Shown: positions 27,101 to 36,523, counted from the stretch's first letter. The stretch: 64,000 bases of DNA from DAHUXN01 sp963729815 (GCA_963729815.1 CAVSPU010000004.1:1054001-1118000); one strand, 5' to 3'. Notes: a model not told the origin generated them from the letters alone. Numbers and translations are program-made.

Positions 27101-27613
27101 CCAGGCCATTCGATGTTGAAGCAGAATCCCGACGTTCAACACGCCCCAAACCGCGAACGAAATGGCCAGCAGGAAATCCGAAGGAGATTCGCGCTTCTTG
27201 CCTTCCAGCCAGAACACGCGTGCCACAACAAACAACAGAAGGGCCACTCCAAGATATAGCGGCACCGTGACCCAACCCCTCATGTACGCCACCGCCCAGA
27301 TCGCGGCCACCACGGCAACGCCCAGCGCTGCGGAAAGACGCATCCTCGCCCGGGCATAAATCCGCGCCGCCGTCAGGAACAGGAGCGCGGCAATTGTCAT
27401 CAGCCATGCTTCGAGGGACGGAGCCCATGCCGAGGCGCCTGGGGAGTTCCGCAGCAGCCCACTCAGCGTTGTCACTGCAACAAGGAGCCAGCCTGCGGCC
27501 CAAACGAGCAGATAGCTCTGCCGTTTCAGCGCGTAGACATACGCGAAGAACACGGCCAGAAGAAGCGTCCCGGCCAGCAATACGGCTCCCGCAATCCCCG
27601 TCGAACTCAGCAA
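24197..27613 (-). CDS. Membrane GAF-GAF-GAF-GGDEF-HD-GYP cyclic-di-GMP protein
   Basis: This 1138-residue sensor both could make and break c-di-GMP. About seven hydrophobic spans (residues 1-200) are followed by three GAF domains (about 215-370, 390-540, 560-705), a GGDEF cyclase domain (about 715-870) and an HD-GYP phosphodiesterase domain (about 935-1125). The cyclase site is intact (RYGGDEFVIL), with a product-inhibition RxxD five residues upstream (RRSD). The HD-GYP site is intact too: ALLHDVGKVGIP, KHHHEFFDGSGYP and GVADAYDTI. The start is TTG at 27613, preceded by GGAG. Which activity dominates cannot be told from sequence. It is transcribed alone. Confidence 0.93.
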   Translation of the reverse strand: MLSSTGIAGAVLLAGTLLLAVFFAYVYALKRQSYLLVWAAGWLLVAVTTLSGLLRNSPGASAWAPSLEAWLMTIAALLFLTAARIYARARMRLSAALGVAVVAAIWAVAYMRGWVTVPLYLGVALLLFVVARVFWLEGKKRESPSDFLLAISFAVWGVLNVGILLQHRMAWFKNVDLRLTLLLPELFCGVLMVMAVYEEERHRVERNMLALSNLNLATSSFVGGEIQKMLAQALDRVLNVARIPSGALCLHYGDAQGPISVVTTGLTDEFSSKVLEENLEDPIVKLVARLGGLVVLRDLSRDGDWEALEREPSFRRIRELLLAQNLRTVVGISLQAKERVLGVLLLGTPDNRQFTPPELRLLLALGYQIGMAVENSYLIQQTSRRSEELHILNEIGQAMSSTLDSDALLETIYSEMRRLFDVGSFYIAVLDTSRDQIRYELEAVDNVRQPKHARPVSNRLTEYMIRERQPLLIRENFTAEVHRLGVKTGRIAGCFCGVPLILYDRAIGVMAIHSKQERVFDEGHLELMRVLASQAGVAMENARLFAEEQKKSRHLTLLNKISGHAIMTLNPEEMLARVAEELEQGLTYDHIGIAIMDYSAKELLVQAEAGKRRDAIGRRIALGEGLIGQVARSGETAMVREVGPTTVQPLLPGSVSAIALPINCAENLLGVLYVESSEPSEFRNEEIQLLRTLADLFAGALQNAVTFQKAQEQAITDGLTGVKTHRFLMEALSAEWKRSTRAGRPFALVLMDLDRFKFVNDFYGHLEGDVVLQRVGLILEQNCRRSDVVARYGGDEFVILMPETNIEQARQIAGKLRSWVASDPLLRDKNITASFGIACFPTHGSTPQELIQVADASMYLSKHQGGNAVFTAERREPGESKKWKRDVLEAYLGVMLHRQFSTGPEAFDEIHRRIEQFSQSLNDQNRSGSFERLPTAVVEMMTSLANAVDAKDQYTQGHSKKVSTYAAMIAQAAGLKPIEVEEVRLAALLHDVGKVGIPEDILNKAGPLDADEWETMKSHALLGWKILDPLLALSNVREMVKHHHEFFDGSGYPDQLDRERIPLGARIIGVADAYDTITSPRVYKKARAAEPALAEIERCAGAQFDPALVQLFVETIRKQPHPVLEPVPADDDSNDNSL

Positions 27614-27940
27614 TTCATAGCTCCATTGGTGTAACGGTGGGATGCCCTGTGAGAATAGCAGAATTCAGCGCGCAGACCATCGCGGGACGTAGTCGAGTTG
27701 ACGTTCTGCACACCTCTGCCAACCGTGCTAACTGCTTTCTCAACAGGCAGAAACACCGCTCAGGGTCGCATCCACTCTGCACTATAGGAGCCCCCTCACG
27801 CCTTCGCAACGGTACTATGGTACCCGCGCCCCCAAAGCAGCACGGCTCGGCCCATTCCGCCGGTGAGCATTTTCTCTATTGCCTACCCATAGAGAGTGTG
27901 GCATCCTCCCTCTGGTTATCCAATAGGAGTCGCTCAGAAA
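27614..27940. other. Intergenic region between c-di-GMP protein and padR
   Basis: This is a divergent control region of 327 bases. Apart from the inverted repeat next to padR I see no gene or clear promoter here. Confidence 0.5.
27873..27895. promoter_or_regulatory. Inverted repeat TCTCTAT...ATAGAGA, candidate PadR operator
   Basis: Perfect seven-base arms (27873-27879 and 27889-27895) separated by nine bases lie 45 bases before the padR start. PadR regulators commonly repress their own promoter through such dyads. Assignment is by position only. Confidence 0.4.
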
Positions 27941-28300
27941 ATGACCAATGACAAGACGAACGACAAAACGGACGTCTGGCAGGGAACCCTGGCGCTCATG
28001 ATCCTGAAGACGCTCGAAATCTTGGGCCCGCTGCATGGCTACGGCATCGCCCGGCGCATCGAGCAGACCAGCGGCAATCTTTTGTCGGTCAATTACGGCA
28101 CGCTCTATCCCGCGCTCCTCAAACTGGAGCAGGAAGGGTACGTCGCCTCCGAATGGGGCGTCTCGGACAACAACCGCAAAGCGAAGTATTACAAACTCAC
28201 GCGCGCTGGCAAGAAGCAGGTAGAGCAAGAAACGCGCGAGTGGGAACAAGCCACCGCCATCTTGGCGCGCTTCTTGTCCCCGACCGAGGAACAGTCATGA
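27941..28300 (+). CDS. PadR-family transcriptional regulator
   Basis: This protein of about 119 residues starts at ATG 27941, after AGGAG at 27925-27929. It is a winged-helix repressor: WQGTLALMILKTLEILGPLHGYGIARRIEQ, then the wing and recognition part with YGTLYPALLKLEQEGYV and KYYKLTRAGKKQVEQE. PadR genes of this type sit directly in front of MacB/FtsX-like permease genes throughout Acidobacteria (from memory) and are presumed to control them. A permease relic and a frameshifted permease follow here. The ligand is unknown. Confidence 0.92.
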   Translation: MTNDKTNDKTDVWQGTLALMILKTLEILGPLHGYGIARRIEQTSGNLLSVNYGTLYPALLKLEQEGYVASEWGVSDNNRKAKYYKLTRAGKKQVEQETREWEQATAILARFLSPTEEQS

Positions 28301-28307
28301 GAGCGTT

Positions 28308-28358
28308 GCGCGTCGCGCGACGCGCGTCGACCCCATGGTCGCCCTGCGCTATGAATAA
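28308..28358 (+). pseudogene. Relic of the 3' end of a MacB/FtsX-type permease
   Basis: In frame from 28308 the bases read ARRATRVDPMVALRYE and stop (TAA 28356-28358). This is the extreme C-terminus of the permease family: ARRAMRVDPMVALRYE ends the gene at 31256 and ARRAMRVDPIVALRYE ends the one at 33869. No coding sequence for the rest of that protein precedes it, because padR ends at 28300. The remnant indicates that a permease gene between padR and the present one was lost. Confidence 0.75.
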
Positions 28359-28391
28359 CCGGTTTCACATCGTTCGCAAAGGAGGCATCGC

Positions 28392-31256
28392 ATGAGGCGG
28401 CTTCGTGCTTTCTTTCTGCGACTGACGGGACTTTTCAGCAAGAAGCGCCGCGACATCGAGCTTCACGATGAACTCGAGAGCCATCTCCAGATGCACATCG
28501 ACGAAAATATTCGACGCGGCATGACTCCTGCCGACGCTCGCCGCCAGGCGCTCATCAAGCTCGGCGGCGTGGAGCAGGCGAAAGAAGCCTATCGCGACCG
28601 TCGCGGTCTCCCTTTCCTCGAAACGCTTTGGCAGGACATTCGATTCGCTCTGCGCATGCTGCGCAAATCCCCCGGCTTCACAGCAGTCGCCATTCTCACT
28701 CTCGCCCTCGGCATCGGCGCCAACACCGCAGTTTTCAGTTTGATCGATGGCGTGATGCTGCGTCCGATACCTGTGCGGGACGCGAGCCAGCTCGTAATCT
28801 TTCAGTGGAAGGCGCACAAAGGATTCCTGAACGGCGAGTACAGTTCGTTTAACGATTGCGGTGAACGGGGTGTAGGAACGACAGGGTGTTCTTTTCCGCT
28901 TCCGATTGTCTCCAAGATGCACGCCCTGACTGATACGTTTTCAAGCGTAATTGCCTGCGCCGGACCGGCGGATCTGGACCTGAGCGGGAACGGGCCCGCC
29001 AGCATCGTGCAAGGGACAATCGTTTCTGCCGATTATTTCTCCACACTCGGCGTCGGTGCGATTCTTGGGAGAACGCTCGGCGCGAGCGACGAGTCTTTTT
29101 CGGCTGATCCTGTGGTGGAGCTGAGCTACGGATACTGGCAAAGCGCGTTTGGCGGCAGCCGCTCGGTTCTGGGGCGCACAATTCTGCTGAACAACGTACC
29201 GTTTACGATTGTGGGGGTCGCCGACCGAAGCTTTACAAATCTGGCTCCGGGGAAGAGGCAGGATTTGTGGCTGACAATTGCGATGATGCCGCGCCTGAAA
29301 ATCAGTTGGGGAAGCAACATCGGCAGCATGGAGAACTGGTGGCTGCTCATGATGGCGCGGCTCAAGCCGGGCGTTTCTCTGGAGCGGGCGCAAACGGCCG
29401 CGAGCCTGACGTTCCGGAACGAAGTTCTGTACGGGACGAAGCCGTACGCGAAGGCAGCGGTGGATCCCGAGGTGGTGCTCACGCGCGTTGGGGACGTACT
29501 CATCGGCAGGCGCGGGGCGCTTTCGACGATCCTTTCACTCTTGGCAGCCTCGGTCGGAATTATCCTGGTGATTGCATGCGCGACGGTTGCCGGGCTGCTG
29601 CTCGCGCGTGCGGCAACGCGGCAAAAAGAAATGGCGGTGCGTCTGACGCTGGGCGCGAGCCGCGGGACGATTTTGCGGCAACTTCTTACCGAGAGCGTGG
29701 TGCTTTCGTTTTTGGGCGGCATTTTAGGAATCGGATTTGCATATTGGGGAGTGCACGCGATTACGGCTCTGATCGCGGACGGGTCCAGCCAGCAGTTTCC
29801 CTACGTTGTCGCACCCGATTGGAGGGTCCTGGCATTCACGCTGGGAATCTGTGTTTTGACCGGACTTGTTTTCGGTCTCGCGCCTGCGTTTCGCAGCACA
29901 CGCGTGGATTTGACGCCTGCTCTTAAGGAGAGTGCGTCGACGCTTCCGGGCAGCGGAGGACGGGCGGGGCGATTTCGCCTGGGAAGCGCGTTAGTGATTG
30001 CGCAGGTGGCGCTGTCGGTGGTGGTGCTGATCGGTGCAGGCCTGCTTGTGCGTACGCTCGAAAATCTGCGCAGCATTCGCCCGGGATTCGACGTGAATAA
30101 CATTCTGCTTTTCGAAATTAATCCCGGGCGTTTGGGATACAGAGGCGCGCAAGTGAGAAACCTGTTTAGCAAATTGCGCGACCGGCTCGCCGCACTGCCC
30201 GGCGTTACGTCGATCAGTTATTCGTCGGATGCGCTGCTGACTGGCGGAGAATGGGACGAGACAGTACATGTCGAAGGGCAGCCTGCGGAGCTAGGTGTCC
30301 AAATGAATCTGCTCGCAGCGGGGCCGGGATTTTTCGAAAATATGCACATTCCCCTGGTTGAGGGGCGGATGTTCAACGGGACGGACTTCGAGCCAAACCC
30401 GCAAGACGAAACGGGCCAGAAATCTGCAAAGCAGAATCCGCTTCAACTGGCCGCGGGCCTGGGAGTCGATGCCGTGAAACCGGGAGCTCCAGTAAACGTC
30501 TTGGTCAACGAGGCGTTTGTGCGCCAATACTTTCCGAGCCAGAACCCACTGGGCAAACGGATGATAGAGGGAGGGGGTCCTCAAGGCGACCGGAGAAGCC
30601 TGGGGAGCTGATATGAGGTCACACCATTGGCATATTGCCGGCGCGGCGGCGGACACGAAATACGACACGCTGCGGCATGAAATTCAGCCCGTTGTGTATC
30701 TGCCGTTCACGAGCAGCTACGGCGGATATTTCGAGTTGCGGACGGCGGCAGATCCGCGGGCGCTGGTTCCGATTGTGCGTGAGGTGGCCAGGCAGGTTGA
30801 CGATAAGTTGCCGCTTACCAGCATGACCACGCAGACGCAGGACTCGATGAATTGATGTCACAGGAAAGGCTTGTCGCGAAACTGTCAGGATTCTTTGGGG
30901 TGCTGGCGCTGGCGCTCGCCTGCATTGGATTGTATGGTCTGCTTTCGTATGAAGTGTCGCGTCGCACGCGCGAGATTGGAATCCGCATGGCCATTGGTGC
31001 GCAGCAGCGCGATGTGCTGCGCCTGGTCGTCGGTGAGGGAATTGTTCTGGCGATTGCCGGAGCGGTTCTGGGCATCGGCGTGGCGCTGGGCGTGACGCGC
31101 TATCTGGCGTCGATGCTCTATGGCGTTCACGCCAACGATCCGGTGACGATGATCGCCGTGGCTGCGTTGCTGGCTCTTGTGGCGCTTGCCGCCTGTTACA
31201 TCCCCGCGCGGCGCGCCATGCGCGTTGATCCCATGGTCGCCCTGCGCTATGAATGA
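28392..31256 (+). pseudogene. MacB/FtsX-type permease (acidobacterial ADOP group), two frameshifts
   Basis: The gene reads in one frame from 28392 to about 30590 (stop 30611), continues in the +1 frame to about 30845 and returns to the original frame up to 31256. Segment 1 has the cytoplasmic N-terminal helix (DIELHDELESHLQMHIDENI), the first span (FTAVAILTLALGIGANTAVF), the MacB periplasmic domain and the first FtsX block. Segment 2 (AADTKYDTLRHEIQPVVYLPF) is the end of the second periplasmic domain. Segment 3 holds the last spans and RRAMRVDPMVALRYE. The whole equals one normal-length protein of about 950 codons. The shifts, a gain then a loss of one base, restore frame, so either the gene is broken or the assembly has two indels. 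No ATPase gene is nearby, as usual for these orphan permeases. Confidence 0.8.
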
Positions 31257-31421
31257 CGTACTCGAAAAAAATCAGCCCTTCCGCCGAAACGAAAGCCGGT
31301 TTTGTGTGTCAAACTCAGTGTATGGATGTGTGTGCAAGAAATCGATTGCATTCCCGGGTGACTCGCCGCTGAACGCCTGAAAGGCCGCAGTTGACGCGCC
31401 GCGGCTGGGGGAGGAAACGCC

Positions 31422-33869
31422 ATGTGGCAGGATCTGAAATACGGCCTGCGAATGCTGGCCAAGGCTCCGGGGTTCACCGCCGTCGCTGTGCTCTCCCTGA
31501 CGCTGGGGATCGGCGCCAACACCACGATCTTCACCCTCGCCAAGGCCGTTTTTCTTCATTCCGTGCCAGTGCGGGATCCGGAGAGCGTGATGGTTCTTTA
31601 TTCCACGGCTCTGGATCGCAGCGGCGTGCTGCAGCAATATTTGCCCACGCCTTATCCGAACGCCATCGATTACCAGCGCGACCTCAACTCCTTTTCCGGC
31701 GTCTCGATTGCCATCGGGGACGGATTCGCCCTCACCATCTCGGGAAAGCAGGTGCAACTCTTCGGCTACATGGTCAGCGCGAATTTCTTCGACGTTCTCG
31801 GCGTTCATCCAATTCTCGGCCGCGGCTTTATGCCGGACGAAGACACCACGCCCCGGCCCGTTGCCGTCCTCAGCTACGATGCCTGGAAAACTCACTTTGG
31901 CGGCGACCCAGGAATTCTCGGCAAGAGCATTCAGTTGGACCAGTTGGATTACACAGTCATCGGCGTGGCGCCGCGCGATTTTCGTGCCGTCGGTGATTTG
32001 GCAAGTCCCGATGTTTTCATTCCTATTTCCATGGCTGACGAAGTCGCCACCGGCCCCTTGAAGACTTTCCTGCACGATCGCGGCTTCCGCCTGGCCAACA
32101 TGGTGGGCCGTCTCAAGCCCGGCGTCACCGTTGCACAGGCCAGCGCGGAAATTCGCGGCCTCGGCTCGCAACTCGCAAAGCAGTATCCCAAGGACAATTC
32201 CGGACGCAATGAAATGCTCGTGCCCATCCAGGAAACCTCGATTCCACCCCAATTGCACGGCATCTTCGCGCTTGCCGGAGCGCTGATGATGGGAATCGTG
32301 GGACTCGTGCTGCTGATTGCCTGTGCCAACGTTGCCAACCTGCTGCTCGCTCGCGCCACGCAGCGGCAACGCGAAATCGCTGTCCGTCTGGCGCTCGGCG
32401 CATCGCGCACGCGGCTGATTCGCCAATTGCTCACCGAAAGCTTGCTCATCGCCATCCTCGCCGGCGTCCTCGGAATTCTTTGCGCCTACTGGGCAAAATC
32501 GGCGCTCGTTTCGCTGGTGCCTCCTTTCTTCGCGGACAATCTCGACTTCACCCTCGACACCCGCGTTTTCCTCTACACTCTGGGGCTCGCCGTCGTCGCC
32601 ACGCTGCTTTTTGGCCTCGTCCCAGCTCTGCAAGCCTCGCGCGGCGACAGCATCGCGGCGCTCAAGGATCGCACTGGCGCGCCCACGGGAAGCGCGCGCT
32701 GGTATGGCCTCCGCGGCGTGCTGGTGATGATTCAAGTTGCGTTTTCGCTTGTTGCCCTCGCGGGCGCTGGGCTCTTCATCCACAGCCTGCGCAACGCGGA
32801 GCAAATCGACCCTGGATTCGAAGTGCAGCATGAAATGGTCATGTTCCTGAACCCCGGGGCGGAACACTATGCTCAGCCGCAAGCCGAGGCGTTCTATCGC
32901 GACGTCGTGCAGCGCCTGGATGCGCTTCCTATGGTCGCCGGTGCGAGCCTTTCCGACACGGCGCCGTTCAGCGGCGGCCTGGCGCGCACCACGTTCACAG
33001 ACGGCGTGGATGCCACCGACCCGCGCAATGGCAAGCTCACCCCCGTCGAAGCCGTGGCCCCGGGATTCTTCTCGGCTGCCGGCATGACCCTGATCGAGGG
33101 GCGCGATTTCGCCGAAAGCGATGACGCCAATGGCACCGACGTCGCCATCGTGAATCGCGCCGCTGTCGATTCTTTTTGGCCCGGCAAGGACCCCATGGGC
33201 CAGCACTTGCATTTCCTCGGCGAGACCTGGGCTGTCACTGTAGTCGGCGTCGTGAATACGGCAAAATACGCCTCCCTCGGCGAGTCCCCTCAGGCCATCG
33301 TGTATTTTCCTCTCAAGCAGCACTATTCGCCGGGGGTCATGCTTTATGTCCATACCAAGGGCGATCCTGCCAGCGCCATCCCCTCCGTGCGAGGCGTGGT
33401 GCATTCGCTCGCTCCGACCGTTCGCCTAGCCTTTGTGCGCACCATGGAGCAAGTGCTCGTGCAGTCTCTTCAGGCTCCCCGCATGGGCGCCGAACTGCTC
33501 GGCACGTTTGGCTTGCTCGCGCTCGTGCTCGCGGCCATCGGTACGTACGGTGTGATGTCCTATTCCGTGAGCCAGCGTACCAACGAAATTGGCATCCGCA
33601 TGGCTCTCGGCGCACAGCCTGCCAACGTGATGCGCCTGATTCTGGCCAACGGAATGGCCATGGTCATTGCGGGCATCGTCGTGGGCCTCGGGCTATCCGT
33701 CATTTTGGCAAAGTTCATGAACACGCTGCTCTTCGGCATCGGGATATTCGACGCGGCGAGCTTTCTCTCCACCGCTCTGCTGCTCATTCTTGTGGCTCTC
33801 GGCGCGTGTTATCTGCCCGCGCGCCGCGCCATGCGCGTCGATCCCATCGTCGCCCTGCGCTACGAGTAG
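31422..33869 (+). CDS. MacB/FtsX-type ABC permease (ADOP group), intact
   Basis: This 815-residue membrane protein is built as two repeats of span, MacB-like periplasmic domain and FtsX-type three-span block. It starts directly at MWQDLKYGLRMLAKAPGFTA and lacks the N-terminal cytoplasmic extension found in the copy before it. GGGAGG lies upstream of the ATG at 31422. FtsX motifs are seen twice: LLLARATQRQREIAVRLALG near the middle and QRTNEIGIRMALG near the end, and it closes with ARRAMRVDPIVALRYE. Related permeases move peptides, lipids or toxins or transmit force across the envelope; no substrate can be assigned. It follows the broken copy after 165 bases and may be its functional replacement. 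Confidence 0.88.
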   Translation: MWQDLKYGLRMLAKAPGFTAVAVLSLTLGIGANTTIFTLAKAVFLHSVPVRDPESVMVLYSTALDRSGVLQQYLPTPYPNAIDYQRDLNSFSGVSIAIGDGFALTISGKQVQLFGYMVSANFFDVLGVHPILGRGFMPDEDTTPRPVAVLSYDAWKTHFGGDPGILGKSIQLDQLDYTVIGVAPRDFRAVGDLASPDVFIPISMADEVATGPLKTFLHDRGFRLANMVGRLKPGVTVAQASAEIRGLGSQLAKQYPKDNSGRNEMLVPIQETSIPPQLHGIFALAGALMMGIVGLVLLIACANVANLLLARATQRQREIAVRLALGASRTRLIRQLLTESLLIAILAGVLGILCAYWAKSALVSLVPPFFADNLDFTLDTRVFLYTLGLAVVATLLFGLVPALQASRGDSIAALKDRTGAPTGSARWYGLRGVLVMIQVAFSLVALAGAGLFIHSLRNAEQIDPGFEVQHEMVMFLNPGAEHYAQPQAEAFYRDVVQRLDALPMVAGASLSDTAPFSGGLARTTFTDGVDATDPRNGKLTPVEAVAPGFFSAAGMTLIEGRDFAESDDANGTDVAIVNRAAVDSFWPGKDPMGQHLHFLGETWAVTVVGVVNTAKYASLGESPQAIVYFPLKQHYSPGVMLYVHTKGDPASAIPSVRGVVHSLAPTVRLAFVRTMEQVLVQSLQAPRMGAELLGTFGLLALVLAAIGTYGVMSYSVSQRTNEIGIRMALGAQPANVMRLILANGMAMVIAGIVVGLGLSVILAKFMNTLLFGIGIFDAASFLSTALLLILVALGACYLPARRAMRVDPIVALRYE

Positions 33870-34032
33870 CGAACAAACACATAGCCACACGGCGTGACCG
33901 AGAAAACCTGGCCTCGCGCCACGCCGGCGCATTGCATTGGCGCGATGCAGTTCCGGACCCCGCACTCGATTTTGCCTGCTGCTTCCGCTAAGATGGTGGT
34001 TTTTCAGAATAGGGAAGGAACCGCTCTGCTCC

Positions 34033-35496
34033 ATGGCTGCTGACTCCAAGCCTCGCGTTCGCTTCGCTCCATCGCCGACGGGCTATCTCCATGTCGGCGG
34101 CGCGCGCACGGCGCTTTTCAATTGGCTTTTCGCGCGCCACGAAGGCGGCACGTTCATCCTTCGCGTTGAGGACACGGACGTCGAGCGCAACAAGCCCGAG
34201 CTCGTCGACGGAATCCTCGAAGGTCTTCGCTGGCTCGGTGTTCCGTGGGACGAAGGCCCTTACTTCCAGTCGCAGCGCCTCGAGTTGTATCGCGCCGCGG
34301 CGGAACGATTACTCGCCAGCGGCGCTGCCTTCGCGTGTTATTGCAAGGCAGTCCAGTACGCTGGCGCCGACGCTGTCGTCGAAGGCGAAGAAGGCGCTGA
34401 AAAGGCCGCGCGCACGCCGCCCTGTCCCTGCCGCGACATGACGCCTGCGCAGCGCGAGGAAAAAGAGCGCCAGGGTTTGCCCCGCGCGATTCGTTTCGCG
34501 ACGCCACGCTCCGGCGTGACTCGTTTCGAAGACGCCGTCTTCGGTCCACGCGAAGTCCAGAACGCCGAAATCGAGGATTTTGTTCTCCTGCGTTCGTCCG
34601 GCGTGCCGACCTATCAGCTCAGCGTCGTCGTGGACGACATCGACATGCGCATCACGCACATCATTCGCGGCGCCGATCATCTTTCCAACACGCCGAAGCA
34701 GGCTCTGCTTTATTCCGCCCTCGGCGCGGCTGCTCCGATGTTCGCGCACGTGCCGTTGATCCTCGGACCCGACCGCACGCGCCTCTCCAAGCGCCACGGC
34801 GCCACAAGCGTCGGCTCCTATGCCGAAGAGGGATTCCTACCCGAAGCCTTTCGCAATTTCCTGGTATTGCTCGGCTGGTCTCCCGGCACCGACGAGGAAT
34901 TCCTCCGCACATCCGAACTCATCGTGCGTTTCTCGCTCTCCGGAATCAGCCGCACCAATGGAATTTTTGACCGTCCGAAGCTCGAATGGTTCAACGCGCA
35001 GTATTTGCAAAAGCTTCCCATCGATGAGCTTTTGCCCTATATGAGGGCTGAATTGCAGCGGGCTGGACTCTGGCGCGACGCCTGGGACGGCGCCGAGCGC
35101 GAATGGTTCGCGCACACCGTCGACCTCTTGCGCCCGCGCACGCGCTTGCTTCCCGATTTCGCCACATGGGCTCGCGCCTTTTTCTCCGACGATTTCGATT
35201 ACGATCCCGCGGCGCGCGCGAAGTTCTGGAAAGATCCAAAGCTTCCGGATCTGCTCGGCAAGCTCGCCGATGCGCTCGATGCGCTCTCTGAGTGGAATCA
35301 CGACGCCTGCGATCATGCGCTGCGCTCTTTGGCCGAAGCGCAGGGCGTAAAGGCAGGCCTGCTCATCAACGCGACCCGCGTCGCAATCGTCGGCCGCGCT
35401 GTGGCTCCGCCGCTCTTCGAGACCATGGTCGTACTCGGCAAAGATCGCGTCGTCTCGCGCCTTCGCCGCGCCCTGCCGCACGTCATCCCGCAGTAG
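34033..35496 (+). CDS. gltX: Glutamyl-tRNA synthetase
   Basis: Charges tRNA-Glu, and in organisms lacking glutaminyl-tRNA synthetase also tRNA-Gln. The start is ATG 34033 (MAADSKPRVRFAPSPTG), with AGGGAAGGA just upstream; the frame is open back to 33937. The class I HIGH motif appears as FAPSPTGYLHVGGART and the KMSKS equivalent as RTRLSKRHGATSVG. The length of 487 residues is normal. The discriminating catalytic stretch DDIDMRITHIIRGADHLSNT is present. The short gap upstream after the permease gene holds no gene. Confidence 0.96.
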   Translation: MAADSKPRVRFAPSPTGYLHVGGARTALFNWLFARHEGGTFILRVEDTDVERNKPELVDGILEGLRWLGVPWDEGPYFQSQRLELYRAAAERLLASGAAFACYCKAVQYAGADAVVEGEEGAEKAARTPPCPCRDMTPAQREEKERQGLPRAIRFATPRSGVTRFEDAVFGPREVQNAEIEDFVLLRSSGVPTYQLSVVVDDIDMRITHIIRGADHLSNTPKQALLYSALGAAAPMFAHVPLILGPDRTRLSKRHGATSVGSYAEEGFLPEAFRNFLVLLGWSPGTDEEFLRTSELIVRFSLSGISRTNGIFDRPKLEWFNAQYLQKLPIDELLPYMRAELQRAGLWRDAWDGAEREWFAHTVDLLRPRTRLLPDFATWARAFFSDDFDYDPAARAKFWKDPKLPDLLGKLADALDALSEWNHDACDHALRSLAEAQGVKAGLLINATRVAIVGRAVAPPLFETMVVLGKDRVVSRLRRALPHVIPQ

Positions 35497-35542
35497 CGCA
35501 CGTTGCAGTGGTTCTAACAGGTTTGGTGGATTCGGTAGGCGA

Positions 35543-36133
35543 TTACTTCTGGCCGCTGGACGCGTTGCCGCTGAAAATTTCCGGCGACATTTCTCGCGCC
35601 TTTGTCCCTGCCGGTGCCACATCAATTTTCGCGATCACCGGAATTCGCACCGGAGGCAGGCACGCTTCGTCGTTGCATGCCTGGTATTGCAGCGTGAATG
35701 GCAAGCTCGTTTTGCCGAGCGCGGCATTTGCCGCGACGACAAACTTGGCCCGCACCGTGAAGCTGCCGGTATAAACCGAAAGCGGTTTGTCCGAAAACGA
35801 GAGCTTCTTGTCGATTCCCGGCGGATAAGTTGTCCCGGCTTCCTTGATGCCCGCGGGAGGTTTCGCAGTCAGCAGCGTCGGGATCAAATAGTCTTCCGAC
35901 GGTTTGTGTGAGTTCATGTGAAATCCGGGCAGGACGTGCACGACGGCCGCCACTTCGAACGTGCTCCCTCGCGGAACCGGCTCGAGCGACACGTACGTTT
36001 GCGCCTTTGCCACTGTGGAAGGCGCGGGCAATTCCTGTGCGCGCGCCGCTCGCGCGCATCCCAATCCCAGCAAACATGCCAGCGCGGCGAGTCCCGCAAT
36101 TCCGCGCGCCGAATTGTGGCGAAAGATTCGCAT
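35543..36133 (-). CDS. DsbD-alpha-like periplasmic thiol-disulfide domain protein
   Basis: This 196-residue protein has a signal peptide (IAGLAALACLLGLGCARAARA) and an Ig-like domain matching the N-terminal domain of DsbD: VLPGFHMNSHKPSEDYLIPT, then YPPGIDKKLSF and the two-cysteine signature QYQACNDEACLPPVRIPV. In DsbD this domain passes electrons from the membrane part to periplasmic partners. It is the last gene of the ccdA-tlpA-frataxin run; its ATG is three bases after the frataxin stop, so translation is coupled. The membrane part is supplied separately by CcdA upstream. Confidence 0.85.
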   Translation of the reverse strand: MRIFRHNSARGIAGLAALACLLGLGCARAARAQELPAPSTVAKAQTYVSLEPVPRGSTFEVAAVVHVLPGFHMNSHKPSEDYLIPTLLTAKPPAGIKEAGTTYPPGIDKKLSFSDKPLSVYTGSFTVRAKFVVAANAALGKTSLPFTLQYQACNDEACLPPVRIPVIAKIDVAPAGTKAREMSPEIFSGNASSGQK

Positions 36134-36136
36134 CCT

Positions 36137-36466
36137 TTACACCATCACCGATGCGCCCAATTGCTGGCTCAAAATCCGGCTCATCGCTTGGTCCAATGTC
36201 TCGCCCGTTTTGTCCAGCACGAATGCGCTCTTTTCATCCGACCAGCCCAGCTTGAAACTCGTCGTCAGCGCCGAAATCCAAATCTGCCGCACCGGCGAAT
36301 TCGGGCTGATGACGAATCGCGTCTCGTCGGGATCCTCGAATTGGATTTCGATCTTCCCGCTGCCGCCCTCGACTTCGAAATCGTGCTCGTCGCCGAGTTC
36401 CGCGAGCCGCTTCGTCAGGCTCCCGAACACTTCTTCGCATTTTTTCTGAAACTCTCGCTCGTCCAT
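36137..36466 (-). CDS. cyaY: Frataxin/CyaY-like iron-binding protein
   Basis: This 109-residue protein follows the frataxin pattern: an acidic first helix (MDEREFQKKCEEVFGSLTKRL), acidic first strands, then the conserved VRQIWISALTTSFKLGW and a C-terminal helix LDQAMSRILSQQLG. Frataxins bind iron and modulate Fe-S cluster assembly by the IscS/IscU machine. No isc genes are in the window. It lies inside a thiol-redox operon, between TlpA and the DsbD-alpha domain, which is an unusual setting. Confidence 0.82.
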   Translation of the reverse strand: MDEREFQKKCEEVFGSLTKRLAELGDEHDFEVEGGSGKIEIQFEDPDETRFVISPNSPVRQIWISALTTSFKLGWSDEKSAFVLDKTGETLDQAMSRILSQQLGASVMV

Positions 36467-36523
36467 AATTAAACAATAGCGACGCTCGCGGGCATTTCTG
36501 CCGATCCGCCGGTAAAAAATGCC

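Noticed and set aside
31272..33404. 710-codon open frame on the minus strand
   Set aside because: It is exactly antisense to the intact permease gene; the translation is rich in His, Arg and Gly without any domain and has no ribosome site.
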